Assembly: GCF_008386315.1 (NCBI RefSeq)
Contig: NZ_CP043808.1
Span: 2,666,001-2,730,000, forward strand
Reading direction: 5' to 3'
Length of the DNA stretch: 64,000 bases
Source of the DNA: Serinicoccus marinus DSM 15273
GTDB lineage: Bacteria; Actinomycetota; Actinomycetes; Actinomycetales; Dermatophilaceae
The position numbers and the translations under genes are program-made. The notes below the pieces were generated by a model, which worked only from the letters and a program-made list of their open reading frames with translations, was not told the origin of the DNA and did no database searches. Shown here in pieces: positions 30,894-39,659 of the stretch; position 1 is the first letter of the stretch; each line of letters opens with the position of its first letter.

Positions 30894-31670
30894 TCACCCC
30901 TGCAGCAGCGACTGCGCCCCGTCGACCCACACCTCGGTTCCGCTGATGTGGCCGGCCGCGTCCGAGGCGAGGAAGGTCACCAGCTCGGCCACCTGCTGCG
31001 CCGCGCCCGGGGTCCCTGCGGTGAGCGGGATCTCCCCTTGCGGGAACTCGACCGGGATCTTCACGTCCTCGTTCGCCGCCCGCGTGTTGTCGTCGATCTC
31101 GGTGTCGATCGCCCCGGGGCACACCACGTTGAGGCGGATGCCGCGCGGCCCGAGCTCGACGGCCAGCATCTTGGTCATGGCGACCTGGCCTGCCTTGCTG
31201 GCGGAGTATGCCGTGGCGCCGGAGTTCGAGAAGACGCGGGTGCCGTTGATCGAGGAGACCACGACGACCGAGCCGCCACCGTCGGCCAGGTGCGGCACCG
31301 CGTGCTTGACGGTGAGGAACGTCCCGACCAGGTTGATGTCGATCGTGGACCGGAAGTCCTCGACCTCGAGGTCCTCGATGCCTGCCCAGGTGCCGTTCAC
31401 CCCCGCGTTGGCGACGACGACGTCGAGCCTGCCGAAGCGCTCGATGGTCTCCGACACCATCCGCCGCGCGTCGTCCTCGTCGCTGACGTCCCCGGTCACC
31501 ACGAGGGTCTGAACGCCGCCGGCCTCGAGGTCGGCCGCGACCGCCTCCAGCTCCTCCCGGGTGCGACTGACCAGGGTCACGTCCGCTCCCTGCGCAGCCA
31601 GTGCCCGTGCACTCGCCTCACCGATGCCGGACCCCGCACCAGTCACCAGTGCGACCTTGCCCTTCAGCAT
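30894..31670 (-). CDS. SDR family oxidoreductase
   Basis: 258 residues from MLKGKVALVTGAGSGIG; a longer frame is rejected because GGAGAGG sits just before this ATG. Cofactor motif TGAGSGIG, NAGVNG, catalytic VSSINGT and YSASK, and C-terminal HISGTEVWVDGAQSLLQG are typical of classical NAD(P)-dependent SDRs of the glucose-1-dehydrogenase/FabG type. Substrate unknown. Read in the same direction as the small gene 31780-31983, likely one unit divergent from the OhrR-type regulator. Confidence 0.9.
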   Translation of the reverse strand: MLKGKVALVTGAGSGIGEASARALAAQGADVTLVSRTREELEAVAADLEAGGVQTLVVTGDVSDEDDARRMVSETIERFGRLDVVVANAGVNGTWAGIEDLEVEDFRSTIDINLVGTFLTVKHAVPHLADGGGSVVVVSSINGTRVFSNSGATAYSASKAGQVAMTKMLAVELGPRGIRLNVVCPGAIDTEIDDNTRAANEDVKIPVEFPQGEIPLTAGTPGAAQQVAELVTFLASDAAGHISGTEVWVDGAQSLLQG

Positions 31671-31779
31671 GCTGTGCTCCTCTCCTGCCGTCGCTCGTGA
31701 TGAGACGGCCCGACCCAACCTACGAGGTGGGCCAGGGATCGGCAGTGCTCCGACATCACCGAGTTCGAGCACCGAGAAG

Positions 31780-31983
31780 TCATGCAGTGTCGCTGAGTCC
31801 TGCCGCCCTTCGCGCTGCCCGCGCTTCCGCGACCTTCGCAGCTCGGGCCCGCTCCATGCGAATCTGAGGGTCCTGGCGAGGATCCAGGCGGGGCGGGCCG
31901 AAGAAGATCAGCAACGTGTACTTGACCCTCCAGGTGAAGCGATACCACAGCGACAGGCCGTCACGCTCGAACCGTGCACTCAT
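31780..31983 (-). CDS. Small membrane protein
   Basis: 67 residues: MSARFERDGLSLWYRFTWRV, hydrophobic YTLLIFFGPP, then a basic helical tail (RMERARAAKVAEARAARRAA). One possible membrane segment. It occupies the promoter-proximal position of the SDR transcript opposite the OhrR-like gene. No family recognised. Confidence 0.6.
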   Translation of the reverse strand: MSARFERDGLSLWYRFTWRVKYTLLIFFGPPRLDPRQDPQIRMERARAAKVAEARAARRAAGLSDTA

Positions 31984-32005
31984 GGAGTCTCCATATTATT
32001 AGTGG

Positions 32006-32018
32006 ACGAAGAGTTCGT
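32006..32018. promoter_or_regulatory. Candidate OhrR operator
   Basis: ACGAA-GAG-TTCGT, a perfect 13-base inverted repeat, lies in the 73-bp gap between the divergent 31983 and 32057 starts. Its position fits autoregulation by the adjacent MarR/OhrR protein. Assignment is inference. Confidence 0.45.
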
Positions 32019-32056
32019 ATGCAGTGTAACGGCGCTCGTCGGCTACGGTGTCACGC

Positions 32057-32532
32057 ATGACGCCCGCTCAGCAGCCGACTCCCGAGCCGACGCGTCAGGA
32101 TCAGCTTGAGCTAGATCAGCAGGTCTGCTTCGCCCTGGCCGTGGCCTCTCGCAACGTCATCGCGCTCTACCGGCCGTTCCTCGACCCCCTGGGCATCACG
32201 CACCCGCAGTACCTGGTCATGCTCGCGCTGTGGGAGAAACGCCAGTGAGCCTGGGACGACTGAGCCGACGCCTCCGCCTGGAGCCGGCCACCGTGTCACC
32301 GTTGCTCAAACGACTTCAAGCGCGAGGTCTGATCACACGCGAGCGCCGGCCCGAAGACGAGCGTGCGTTGGACATCTGCCTCACCCCCCGGGGTCGCGAC
32401 ATGCGAGCAGAAGCCGAACGCATACCCCCAGGGATCCTCGCCACGCTCGAGATGAGTCTCGAGGAGCTTGAAAACCTACGTGACGTGCTCCACCGCCTGA
32501 TTGACGCCACCACCGGGGCTGCGGCGGACTGA
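32057..32532 (+). pseudogene. OhrR-type MarR regulator, one-base frameshift
   Basis: The first frame gives DQQVCFALAVASRNVIALYR then PLGITHPQYLVMLALWEKRQ, matching the OhrR N-terminus including the peroxide-reactive Cys. It stops at 32246. The rest, SLGRLSRRLRLEPATVSPLL KRLQARGLITRERR, is the winged helix in a second frame offset by one lost base. OhrR represses organic-hydroperoxide defence genes until its cysteine is oxidised. No ohr gene is seen nearby. Either a sequencing error or a truncated regulator. Confidence 0.8.
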
Positions 32533-32610
32533 CACGGGCTCGCTCACCCCGGCGCTTGCACACGATTGCGGGACCCCACGCTGGTCGCCGAGGCCAAGAG
32601 GTTCACGAAT

Positions 32611-32625
32611 CTGTTGACAAGACAC
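32611..32625. repeat. Attachment-like core, copy D
   Basis: CTGTTGACAAGACAC matches the core of copies B and C (TTGACAAGACTC / TTTACAAGACTC) in the same orientation. The flanks are not conserved, so this is weaker evidence than the long copies. Confidence 0.4.
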
Positions 32626-32685
32626 CCGTGCTCAACAGGCTGACCGGGACTGCCACCAGACCGGGGGCAGCCCCTCGCGGTGATC

Positions 32686-32840
32686 GACTTGAGCAGCCCG
32701 TCCGGGCCGGTCAGGTCCTCACCGCGGGCCCGGGCGGCCTTGACCAGCTCCCGGACCGCGGCCTGCTCGGCCTCGCTGCGCGAGGCCATCTTCTTCACCT
32801 TCTTGGTCATCGAGCTCACGCTCGTGATCTTCTCGGTCAT
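32686..32840 (-). pseudogene. IS256-family transposase N-terminal remnant
   Basis: About 50 codons: MTKKVKKMASRSEAEQAAVR, ELVKAARARGEDLTGPDGLL, KSITA. This is the usual N-terminus of a second IS256-type transposase, different from the 20.1-kb copy. After KSITA the sequence is unrelated. No catalytic residues remain. Confidence 0.78.
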
Positions 32841-32911
32841 CGCATGACCTTCCCCGCCAGCCGTGCCGGCGTGTCAGGCCAGAAACACCATTCAGCGGAC
32901 AGTCCCTGCCT

Positions 32912-33532
32912 TCACCGCAGTAGGCCGGAGTCGCGTGCAGAAGCGACGGCGGCGGTGCGGGAGGAGACGCCGAGCTTGGTGTAGATGTGCACGAGGTGTG
33001 ATTTCACGGTCGCGTCGCTGATATGCAGTCGTGCCGCGATGTCGTTGTTCGTCGCGCCGTCTGCGACGAGTCGCAGCACTTCGGTCTCGCGGGCGCTGAG
33101 GTTGGGTTGCGGGGAACGCATCCGGGCGAGCAGTCGTCCCGCGATCGCGGGGGCGAGGGCGGTCTCGCCTGCGGCTGCGGCGCGGATTGCAGCGATGAGC
33201 TCCTCGAGTGGGGCGTCTTTGAGGAGGTAGCCGCTGGCTCCGGCTTCGACGGCGCCGAGGATGTCGCTGTCGGTGTCGTAGTTCGTGAGCACCAGCACGG
33301 CAGGCGGATGGTTGAGTGCGCGGATGCGGCGGGTCGCGTCGGCTCCGGTCTGGTCGGTGCCGAACTGCAAGTCCATGAGCACCACGTCCGGTACCAGATC
33401 GCTCGCGAGGGCGACGACATCGTCAGGGGTTGCCGCTTCCCCGATCACGTCGAGGTCGGGGTCGCCTGAGAGCATCGCCCGCAAGCCCGTGCGGACGACG
33501 GGGTGGTCATCGGCAAGCACGATCCGGATCAC
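32912..33532 (-). CDS. NarL/LuxR-family response regulator
   Basis: 206 residues. Receiver domain with acidic pocket LADDHP, phospho-Asp in VLMDLQFG (about 54), switch Thr in LVLTNYD and Lys in LLKDAP. C-terminal LuxR helix-turn-helix LSARETEVLRLVADGATNND. The GTG start overlaps the stop of the sensor kinase. The pair probably controls the divergent ABC genes at 34876. Codon use is less GC-rich than the flanks and the GGTATGCC word is absent, pointing to transfer. Confidence 0.93.
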   Translation of the reverse strand: MIRIVLADDHPVVRTGLRAMLSGDPDLDVIGEAATPDDVVALASDLVPDVVLMDLQFGTDQTGADATRRIRALNHPPAVLVLTNYDTDSDILGAVEAGASGYLLKDAPLEELIAAIRAAAAGETALAPAIAGRLLARMRSPQPNLSARETEVLRLVADGATNNDIAARLHISDATVKSHLVHIYTKLGVSSRTAAVASARDSGLLR

Positions 33533-34725
33533 GATGCCGCCTCGCTTCCGGTGAGAAGCGGCAGTCGCGCGGTGACCGTGGTGCCCTGTTGAGGGGCCGA
33601 GGCAATGGTGAGGGTGCCGTCGAGTTGTTCGAGGCGCTCACGCATGGCGTGCAACCCGAAGGAGTCAGCCTCGTGCGAGTCGGCGACCGCGGAGGACACC
33701 TCAAAGCCGCGGCCGTCATCGCGGACCACCAGAGATACCGTGGCGTTGTCTCGGGTGAGTTCGGCGGTGATGCGGGTGGCATTCGCGTGGCGGATCGTGT
33801 TCGAAAGCGCGCCCTGAAAGATTCGCAGCAGCGCGATCTGGGTTCCCATCGGCAAGTCGAGTTCCTCGGCACTCACCTCGACAGGGATGGACGCGCGGTC
33901 GGACTGTTCCTGACCGAGGCGGTGCAGGGCGGGGGCGAGTCCGTCGCCGAGGCGGGTCGGGGTGAGCTCGCGGATGATCTGCCTCGTGTCCGCGAGGCTG
34001 TCGGCCGCGGTCTCACGGGCGAGCCGCACGTACCCGGCACCGGGTTCGGGGGTGTCGCGTTCAGCGGCACGCAACAGCATCTGGATCGAGGACAGGCCCT
34101 GGGCGACGGTGTCATGAATTTCACGAGCGAGCCGGGCGCGCTCCGCCAGTGCGCCCTGTTCGCGTTCGGTCTGGGCGAGTTGCTGCCGAGTGCGGATCAG
34201 CTCGGCAACGAGCCGTTCGCGCTCTTCGGCTTCACCCCGAAGCGCACGGTAGGCGAGCCCGATCAGTAGGGCGACGCCGGCGCCCACCAGTGGGCCGATC
34301 ACCCCGCCGACGCTGAACCCGAGATGGAGGCCGAGGGCGAGGATCGCGAACGCGGTCGTGACCACGATCGCCGCGACCCCTCCACGTCCGGGCAGGACGT
34401 GGAGGTAGAGGAAGAACAGCGGGAAGACGAGGTACGCCCCATCGGGGCTCAGCCACATCAGCACCGCCCACAACAGCGTGAGCGCGGCGATCCAGCCGAC
34501 GGCGTCACCGCGCCGGGAGACTCCTGACTCGCCTTGTGTCCGCGCCGCCCATGCACCGGCGAGATACACCGCGACGAACGCGATCCCCATGACCAGTGTC
34601 CATGTCGCAGCCGGCGAGGAGACGACGTATGCGCGCACAACCGTGAAGCCCGCGAGCCCGATCAGGAGGGTGTGCAGGCCGAACCGGAGACCGGTGAACA
34701 CCGGGGCGAGGGTCGAATGCGACAT
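33529..34725 (-). CDS. Sensor histidine kinase (HisKA_3/NarX type)
   Basis: 398 residues. The N-terminal half has about five or six membrane helices with little outside the membrane, a possible intramembrane-sensing layout. Then a coiled linker, the phospho-acceptor EIHDTVAQGLSSIQMLLRAA (His near 205), and a HATPase domain with IFQGALSNTIRHANATR (N box) and VVRDDGRGFEV (G1). Partner of the coupled response regulator. Confidence 0.93.
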   Translation of the reverse strand: MSHSTLAPVFTGLRFGLHTLLIGLAGFTVVRAYVVSSPAATWTLVMGIAFVAVYLAGAWAARTQGESGVSRRGDAVGWIAALTLLWAVLMWLSPDGAYLVFPLFFLYLHVLPGRGGVAAIVVTTAFAILALGLHLGFSVGGVIGPLVGAGVALLIGLAYRALRGEAEERERLVAELIRTRQQLAQTEREQGALAERARLAREIHDTVAQGLSSIQMLLRAAERDTPEPGAGYVRLARETAADSLADTRQIIRELTPTRLGDGLAPALHRLGQEQSDRASIPVEVSAEELDLPMGTQIALLRIFQGALSNTIRHANATRITAELTRDNATVSLVVRDDGRGFEVSSAVADSHEADSFGLHAMRERLEQLDGTLTIASAPQQGTTVTARLPLLTGSEAAS

Positions 34726-34875
34726 GACGCTCCAAGCCTATGCGAGCGGTGTTGCCCGGCCATCAACCGAAAGTTTGACCGTGAATCCCGTGGTTTGGGC
34801 GATGTCCGGCCCTGCCTGCGCGAAGGAGGGTTGAAGGGTAGCTCGGGCAGAGTGCGCGAGCGGAAAGGCATCATC

Positions 34876-35967
34876 GTGTTCGTCGCGTGGAGAGAGTTGC
34901 GGTTCGCCCGCGGCCGGTTTCTCCTCATCGGGGCCGTCGTCGCCCTGATCACCCTGCTCGTCGGCTTCCTCTCCGGCCTCACCGGGGGTCTGGCCGCACA
35001 GAACATCTCCTCAGTGCTGCAGTTGCCCGGGGACCGGCTCGTGCTGCAGCAGCCCGAGAACGGCGACCCTAGCTACGCAACCTCCTCCCTCGACGAGAAA
35101 AAAGTCACGGCATGGGAACAGGCGGACGGGGTCGAGTCGGTGACACCCATCGGGATCGTCCAATCGCGGGCCTCGGCCAGCGGCACCGACGACCCGACCG
35201 GGGTTGCGCTCTACGGGCTGCCGCAGCATGCCCCCGGTACCCAGTCGAACCCCCTGTTCGACCTCGCCCCGGTTCACGACGACCAGGTCGGTGTCTCCTC
35301 CGGGGCCGCCGATGGTCTCGGCGTCGAGACTGGTGACACGATCTCGATCACCGGCACTGATTTCACCGTCAGCGTCGTCGGCGATGATCTTTGGTACAGC
35401 CACACCCCGGTCATCGCCTTGACCCCGGAGGCGTGGAGCGAGGCAAGTAAGCGCGTCGGCGGCACAGGCGAAGCGACGGTGCTCGCCGTCACCGGAAACG
35501 CAGAATGGGAGACCATAGGTGCAGCAACCGGCACGGTCGCCGAAACACCGCTGGCGAGCTTGACCGCCCTGGAAGCGTTCCGATCCGAGATCGGGTCGCT
35601 CGGGCTGATGATCGCGATGCTGTTCGGGATCTCCGCCCTCGTCGTAGGCGCGTTCTTCACGGTCTGGACGATGCAGCGTGCCAGCGACATGGCCGTGCTC
35701 AAAGCCCTCGGTGCGACCACCGGGTCGCTCGTGCGCGACTCACTCGGCCAGGCGTCCATCGTTCTGGTCGCCGGGATCGGTGTCGGCCTCGCCGCCGTGA
35801 TCGGGCTCGGCACCCTCGCGGGGCAGGCGCTCCCGTTCATCATCAGCCCGATCACCACTCTCGCCCCAGCCGTCGTGATGGCGGTCCTCGGCCTCGCAGG
35901 AGCCGCGTTCGCGCTGCGCTCCGTCACCAAAGCCGACCCCCTCACCGCCCTTGGGAGCAACCGATGA
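34876..35967 (+). CDS. ABC transporter permease (FtsX/MacB type)
   Basis: 363 residues from GTG 34876 (MFVAWRELRFARGRFLLIGA), with GGAAAGG 7 bases upstream. One N-terminal helix, a large extracellular domain (about 40-250), then three C-terminal helices ending in ALRSVTKADPLTALGSNR. This is the standard FtsX-fold of peptide or lipoprotein exporters. Its stop overlaps the ATPase start. Divergent from the two-component genes, a common arrangement in antibiotic or envelope-stress sensing. Confidence 0.9.
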   Translation: MFVAWRELRFARGRFLLIGAVVALITLLVGFLSGLTGGLAAQNISSVLQLPGDRLVLQQPENGDPSYATSSLDEKKVTAWEQADGVESVTPIGIVQSRASASGTDDPTGVALYGLPQHAPGTQSNPLFDLAPVHDDQVGVSSGAADGLGVETGDTISITGTDFTVSVVGDDLWYSHTPVIALTPEAWSEASKRVGGTGEATVLAVTGNAEWETIGAATGTVAETPLASLTALEAFRSEIGSLGLMIAMLFGISALVVGAFFTVWTMQRASDMAVLKALGATTGSLVRDSLGQASIVLVAGIGVGLAAVIGLGTLAGQALPFIISPITTLAPAVVMAVLGLAGAAFALRSVTKADPLTALGSNR

Positions 35968-36678
35968 TCCAACTACAGAACGTCACCCTCACCTTCCCCG
36001 ACGGGGAGAACCGCATCACCGCCGTTGACAACGTCACCCTCCGCGGGACCAACGGCACCGTCACCGGCATCACCGGCCCCTCCGGGTCGGGCAAGTCCAG
36101 CATCCTCGCCGTCGCCGCGACCCTTCTTCGCCCCGACTCTGGCGGAGTTCTCATCGGCAATAGCAGCGACATGACCGACGCCGCCCAGCTCTCGAAGCAC
36201 GAGGCCACGCAACTGCGCCGTGAGCGCATCGGCATCGTGTTCCAGCAGTCCAACCTGCTGCCCGCGCTCACGGCGCGCGAGCAGTTGCAGGTCATGGCCA
36301 GGCTCGGGCGGCACCAGCCGGAACAGGCGAGCGAAGATCGACGCCCGTGCAGACGAACTCCTCGACGCCGTCGGCCTCACCGAGCACGCAGGCAAGCGCA
36401 CGCACCAGCTCTCCGGCGGGGAACGGCAACGGGTCGCGATCGCCCGCGGCCTCGTCCACGAACCCGAAGTCCTCCTCGTTGATGAGCCGACCAGCGCCCT
36501 GGATCAAGAACGCGGAGCAAAGATCATGGAACTCATCTCCCGCCTCACCCGCGAACGCGACACCGCCACCCTGCTCGTCACCCACGACCTCGGGCACCGC
36601 GACACCCTGGATGATCTCGCCACGGTCGTCGACGGGCGTATCACTACCCCCATCGCTGGGCGCGCGCCTACACGCTGA
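35964..36678 (+). pseudogene. ABC transporter ATPase (LolD/MacB type), frameshifted
   Basis: The first frame carries MIQLQNVTLTFPDGENRITA, Walker A GPSGSGKSS and the Q-loop FQQSNLLPALTAREQL. The second carries LSGGERQRVAIARGLVHEP, Walker B VLLVDEPTSALD and switch TLLVTHDLG. The frames change at 36331-36334, equivalent to two lost bases or one gained base. All motifs remain, so this may be a sequencing error. ATGA overlap with the permease makes them one exporter. Confidence 0.85.
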
Positions 36679-36833
36679 ACTGGACCGCTGAGCAGTGAGA
36701 AAATAGGAATATCGGGAAGTTGGGGACCACTGCACGGGCCGGTGACACCCGCATGTCGACCTGTAAGCTAATGAAAAGATGTGCGGTGTCGCCACTGCAG
36801 GCTCGAGCCCCTGCCCTCGCCCCGTCGCGCGTG

Positions 36834-37241
36834 CAGCATACGTGCATCGTTAACTAAAATGGGGCAGCACCCTCGCACTGTACTGGGTCACGAAATCGCA
36901 GCTCAGAGATGCCCGACTGCCGGGCTCACCTGTTTTTCGAACCGAAGACCGAGGTAGAGACCTCAAAGCCCAAATCGCCTGCGACACAGGCGATCTCAGA
37001 GCTGGCGAAGGGGCGCGAACCCTCAACCGCCTCTTGACAAGACTCCCAGCCATAGCGCGCTGACCTGCGCACATCGTCCAAATAGAGGCGTTTCGACGGT
37101 GTCGTGCATCATACGTGCATCAGGAGAGGACCGTCTTGGCTCCTCGTGGCCGCTATGCCACCCAGAGGTCGTCCCCCTCGAGCAGGCGGTCGGTACATCA
37201 ACGTCGTGCCGCTGGTAGCGCCTATCCGTAGTGGTAGCGGC
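36834..37241. repeat. Attachment-like repeat, copy B (with degenerate tRNA-Thr 3' half)
   Basis: About 400 bp repeated with divergence at 45354-45759. It contains GCAGCATACGTGCATC, a short inverted repeat, a degenerate copy of a tRNA-Thr 3' half on the minus strand (36999-37041), the core CTCTTGACAAGACTC, GCGCGCTGACC, and CATCATACGTGCATCAGGAG. It ends in the last codons of yoeB. No integrase gene is present. The 36679-36833 stretch before it shows no gene. Confidence 0.8.
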
Positions 37242-37479
37242 AGGCGGCGATGCGGATCTCGTGCGCGGCGATCTTGTAGATGAGTCGGTGCTCGTCGGTG
37301 ATCCGCCGTGACCAGTAGTCGGCGACGTCGTGCTTGAGCGCTTCGGGTTTGCCGATCTCCGCATGGCCGTTGCGCTGGATGTCCTTCAGGAGCAGGTTGA
37401 TGCGTTTGAGGACTTTGTGGTCCTGCGACTGCCACCAGAGGTAGTCCTCCCAGGCGTGCTCGTCCCAGACCAGCAGCAC
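37222..37479 (-). CDS. yoeB: YoeB/Txe-family toxin (ribosome-dependent mRNA endonuclease)
   Basis: 85 residues aligning end to end with known YoeB: MLLVWDEHAWEDYLWWQSQD, IGKPEALKHDVADYWSRRIT, DEHRLIYKIAAHEIRIAACR, YHYG. The conserved Glu (KPEALK), Arg (SRRIT) and terminal His-Tyr are all present, so the toxin looks active. GTG start lies 5 bases after the antitoxin stop. Its end lies inside the attachment-like repeat. Confidence 0.93.
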   Translation of the reverse strand: MLLVWDEHAWEDYLWWQSQDHKVLKRINLLLKDIQRNGHAEIGKPEALKHDVADYWSRRITDEHRLIYKIAAHEIRIAACRYHYG

Positions 37480-37484
37480 CCCGG

Positions 37485-37708
37485 TCAGTCCGCCTCGATC
37501 AGCTCGTGCGTCTGCCCACCGCCAGCCTCGAGGCGCTCCATGGCGTCGAGCAGCCGTCGGGCGTTGGCGGGTGAGCGCATGAGGTATGCCGTCTCGCGCA
37601 ACGACTCGTAGTCCGCCAGCGAGACGATGACGACCGGCTCGTGGCCGGCGCGCGTGACGACGACCTCCTCGCGGTCGGTGACTCCGTCGAGAACCTCTGC
37701 ATAACGGG
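37485..37708 (-). pseudogene. yefM: YefM antitoxin lacking its normal start
   Basis: Reads RYAEVLDGVTDREEVVVTRA, GHEPVVIVSLADYESLRETA, YLMRSPANARRLLDAMERLE, a normal YefM from the first helix to the toxin-neutralising tail. The usual opening residues are missing: the frame meets a TAG about 20 codons upstream with no ATG, GTG or TTG between. Either the N-terminus was lost by rearrangement or an unusual start is used. It precedes yoeB in the canonical order. Confidence 0.75.
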
Positions 37709-37955
37709 ACAGGCAGCCCGGCGTGCTTCTGGACTCGGTGATGCAGCCGCGGATTGCCTACTTCATGTCCGGAAGCGCAGCTGGTTCTGCTGTCCTGGAC
37801 GACCTGACCTCGAACGTGCAGTTCTCAATCCGCCCATCCGCGAATGAGCCTGGTGAGAGCATCAGGGCGGCCCGGCGGTGTGCCGCCTCATGCCCAGGAA
37901 CGCACGCGTCAGCCCCACCCCGAGTGGGATAGGGCCGACGCGGGTGGGGTGTGGG

Positions 37956-38807
37956 TCAGTGGTTGCGGTGCTGGTCGGGCAGGTCGGTGTCGATCTGCTC
38001 CTTGCGGACCTCGTCGCTGACCTGCTGCTCCTCGGTGACGGTGTCGGTGTCGAGACGGACCTCTTCGACGGGAACGGTCTCCTTGTCGACGACGACCTGG
38101 TCCTCGGTGAGGGTGACTTCCTGCTCGTCCTCGGCGAGGTCGGCCCCGGACAGGCGGTCCCGGTCCTGCTTGTCGAGAGGCTCGCGTTCGATGCGGACCT
38201 CCTCACGCTGGACGGGGACGGTCTTGGTGACGTGCTCGGTGACGACATACTTGCGCAGGCGGGCCTTGCCGGTGGTGACCTTCTCGGTGCCGACGTTCAG
38301 CTGCTCCTCGGAGCGGACCATGCTGGCGTCCGAGTCGGTGTCGTAGGTGCCGCGCCCAGTGCCGTCGGCGCCTGCGGCGGTATCCGTCCTGTCGGTCATG
38401 CCCGTTCCGGTGTCGGTTCGACTGGTGGTGCCGGTGCGGGTGTCTTCCTGGTCGCGGGTGGCTGGTGCGCCGTTGTTCGCGTTCTTCTGGCCGTCCCGGC
38501 CGCCGTAGTAGGAGAACAGCTCGCGCTCTTCCTCCACGGAGATGTGACCGTCTTCCTCGACCCGGGGGGCGTCCTTGACCTGGTCCTTGGTGTACGGCAC
38601 CCGGACCTCCTGGTCCTGCACGGTGGCACCCTGCAGGGGCACGAAGGACTCCGAGGTGCCGAAGAGCCCGGTCTTGACCGTCACCCATGCGGGCTCACCG
38701 GTCGAGTCCTCCAGGTAGACCTGGCCGACCTTGCCGACCTTCTCACCATCCTGGTCGACGACCACGCCGTCGTTGTGCAGGGACTGGATCTGTTCCTCGT
38801 TCATCAT
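37956..38807 (-). CDS. PRC-barrel plus DUF2382 stress-response protein
   Basis: 283 residues. N-terminal PRC-barrel domain (HNDGVVVDQDGEKVGKVGQV, AWVTVKTGLFGTSESFVPL), a Gly-Thr-rich linker, and a C-terminal DUF2382 domain of charged repeats (KYVVTEHVTKTVPVQREEVR, LTEDQVVVDKETVPVEEVRL). Family members are envelope or general-stress proteins of unknown mechanism. AGGAGG precedes the ATG. The promoter has the TetR-like palindrome at 38853-38869. Confidence 0.9.
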   Translation of the reverse strand: MMNEEQIQSLHNDGVVVDQDGEKVGKVGQVYLEDSTGEPAWVTVKTGLFGTSESFVPLQGATVQDQEVRVPYTKDQVKDAPRVEEDGHISVEEERELFSYYGGRDGQKNANNGAPATRDQEDTRTGTTSRTDTGTGMTDRTDTAAGADGTGRGTYDTDSDASMVRSEEQLNVGTEKVTTGKARLRKYVVTEHVTKTVPVQREEVRIEREPLDKQDRDRLSGADLAEDEQEVTLTEDQVVVDKETVPVEEVRLDTDTVTEEQQVSDEVRKEQIDTDLPDQHRNH

Positions 38808-38852
38808 GCCGGGGACCTCCTGTGATGGTGGCCGGTGCCCTGATGCACCGTC

Positions 38853-38869
38853 CGTTTACACCATAAACG
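38853..38869. promoter_or_regulatory. TetR-like operator O1 (DUF2382 promoter)
   Basis: CGTTTACACCATAAACG, a 17-base palindrome fitting GTTTAC-RCY-RTAAAC, 46 bases upstream of the DUF2382 start. It shares its consensus with O2 and O3. Confidence 0.65.
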
Positions 38870-38965
38870 TAAGCGTCTCGACGATGACCCCGCAACCCAG
38901 ACGGGCACCGTGCCACCGCTCGGCTCGAGGACGACGTGAACCACCGCATGGCGGTTGGCGGCGGC

Positions 38966-39469
38966 CTAGGACCCTGCCACCGCGATCCGCTCGCAGGGGG
39001 CTGCTCGTGGGCCAGTGACCTCCTGGCGGCCCACGCCTTGCGCACGACCGCCCAGTCGCCGGCCCGGACAGCGAACGACTCGGCCCACGGCATCGCCGGT
39101 CCCGTCGTCGGGCCGGCCTGGCAGGCACCGGACATCGACGAACACGAGCACTTCAGCACCAGCGTTCATTGCCACGTCGCAGGCATGCATCACCGAGGAC
39201 CGGAAGACAGCCCTGGGAGCTCGTCGCAGGTCCCTGCCGGAGACGATGAAGGTCTCCCACCGGTCGGACCGTATCGGCAGCTTGTTGCGGTTCAGCTCTC
39301 GATCCGCGACCGCGAGGGTGACATGCACGTCGGGGGGCCACGTGCTCGCGGACAGTCCGTCGACCTGGGCCAACAGCGCCCGATGCTCGCCTCGGACCAC
39401 CGTCACGACCGCGACCCGCGGACGCGCCGGCCGGACTGATGGGACGAACTCACTGCACGCGACGACCAT
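38966..39469 (-). CDS. Glycosyltransferase family 2-like protein, short
   Basis: 167 residues from ATG 39469 behind AGGAGGG. VRPARPRVAVVTVVRGEHRA, WPPDVHVTLAVADRELNRNK and NAGAEVLVFVDVRCLPG match the first 100 residues of GT-A glycosyltransferases, ending at the DxD-like VDVRC. After that the sequence (RPDDGTGDAVGRVV...) is unlike the family. It is therefore a truncated or frameshifted glycosyltransferase, about half normal length and probably inactive. O2 lies just upstream. Confidence 0.6.
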   Translation of the reverse strand: MVVACSEFVPSVRPARPRVAVVTVVRGEHRALLAQVDGLSASTWPPDVHVTLAVADRELNRNKLPIRSDRWETFIVSGRDLRRAPRAVFRSSVMHACDVAMNAGAEVLVFVDVRCLPGRPDDGTGDAVGRVVRCPGRRLGGRAQGVGRQEVTGPRAAPCERIAVAGS

Positions 39470-39510
39470 CAGCCCTCCTACCCTTGCCTGGCACAGCCGA
39501 ATCAACGAAC

Positions 39511-39527
39511 TGTTTACGCTGTAAACA
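39511..39527. promoter_or_regulatory. TetR-like operator O2
   Basis: TGTTTACGCTGTAAACA, a perfect 17-base palindrome with 3-base centre, 42 bases upstream of the glycosyltransferase-like start and 130 bases past the tetR stop. The best member of the three-site family. Confidence 0.72.
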
Positions 39528-39659
39528 TCGACAGGTTAGACCCCAACCTCGGCGGTGGTAAAGACCCGAGGCATCGAGGTGGGTTCAGGGCGTACAGACG
39601 GCCGCCTGACCCGCGGGTGGCCCGATGCGCCCATCGCGGGCACCCCAGCCGGACCGGGG

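Noticed and set aside
36781..36840. T-arm-like palindrome suggesting another tRNA remnant
   Set aside because: The loop length and flanks do not fit a tRNA T-arm.
37723..37932. Small plus-strand frame beside yefM
   Set aside because: No ribosome site, no conserved pattern, and it overlaps the antitoxin remnant region; judged noncoding.
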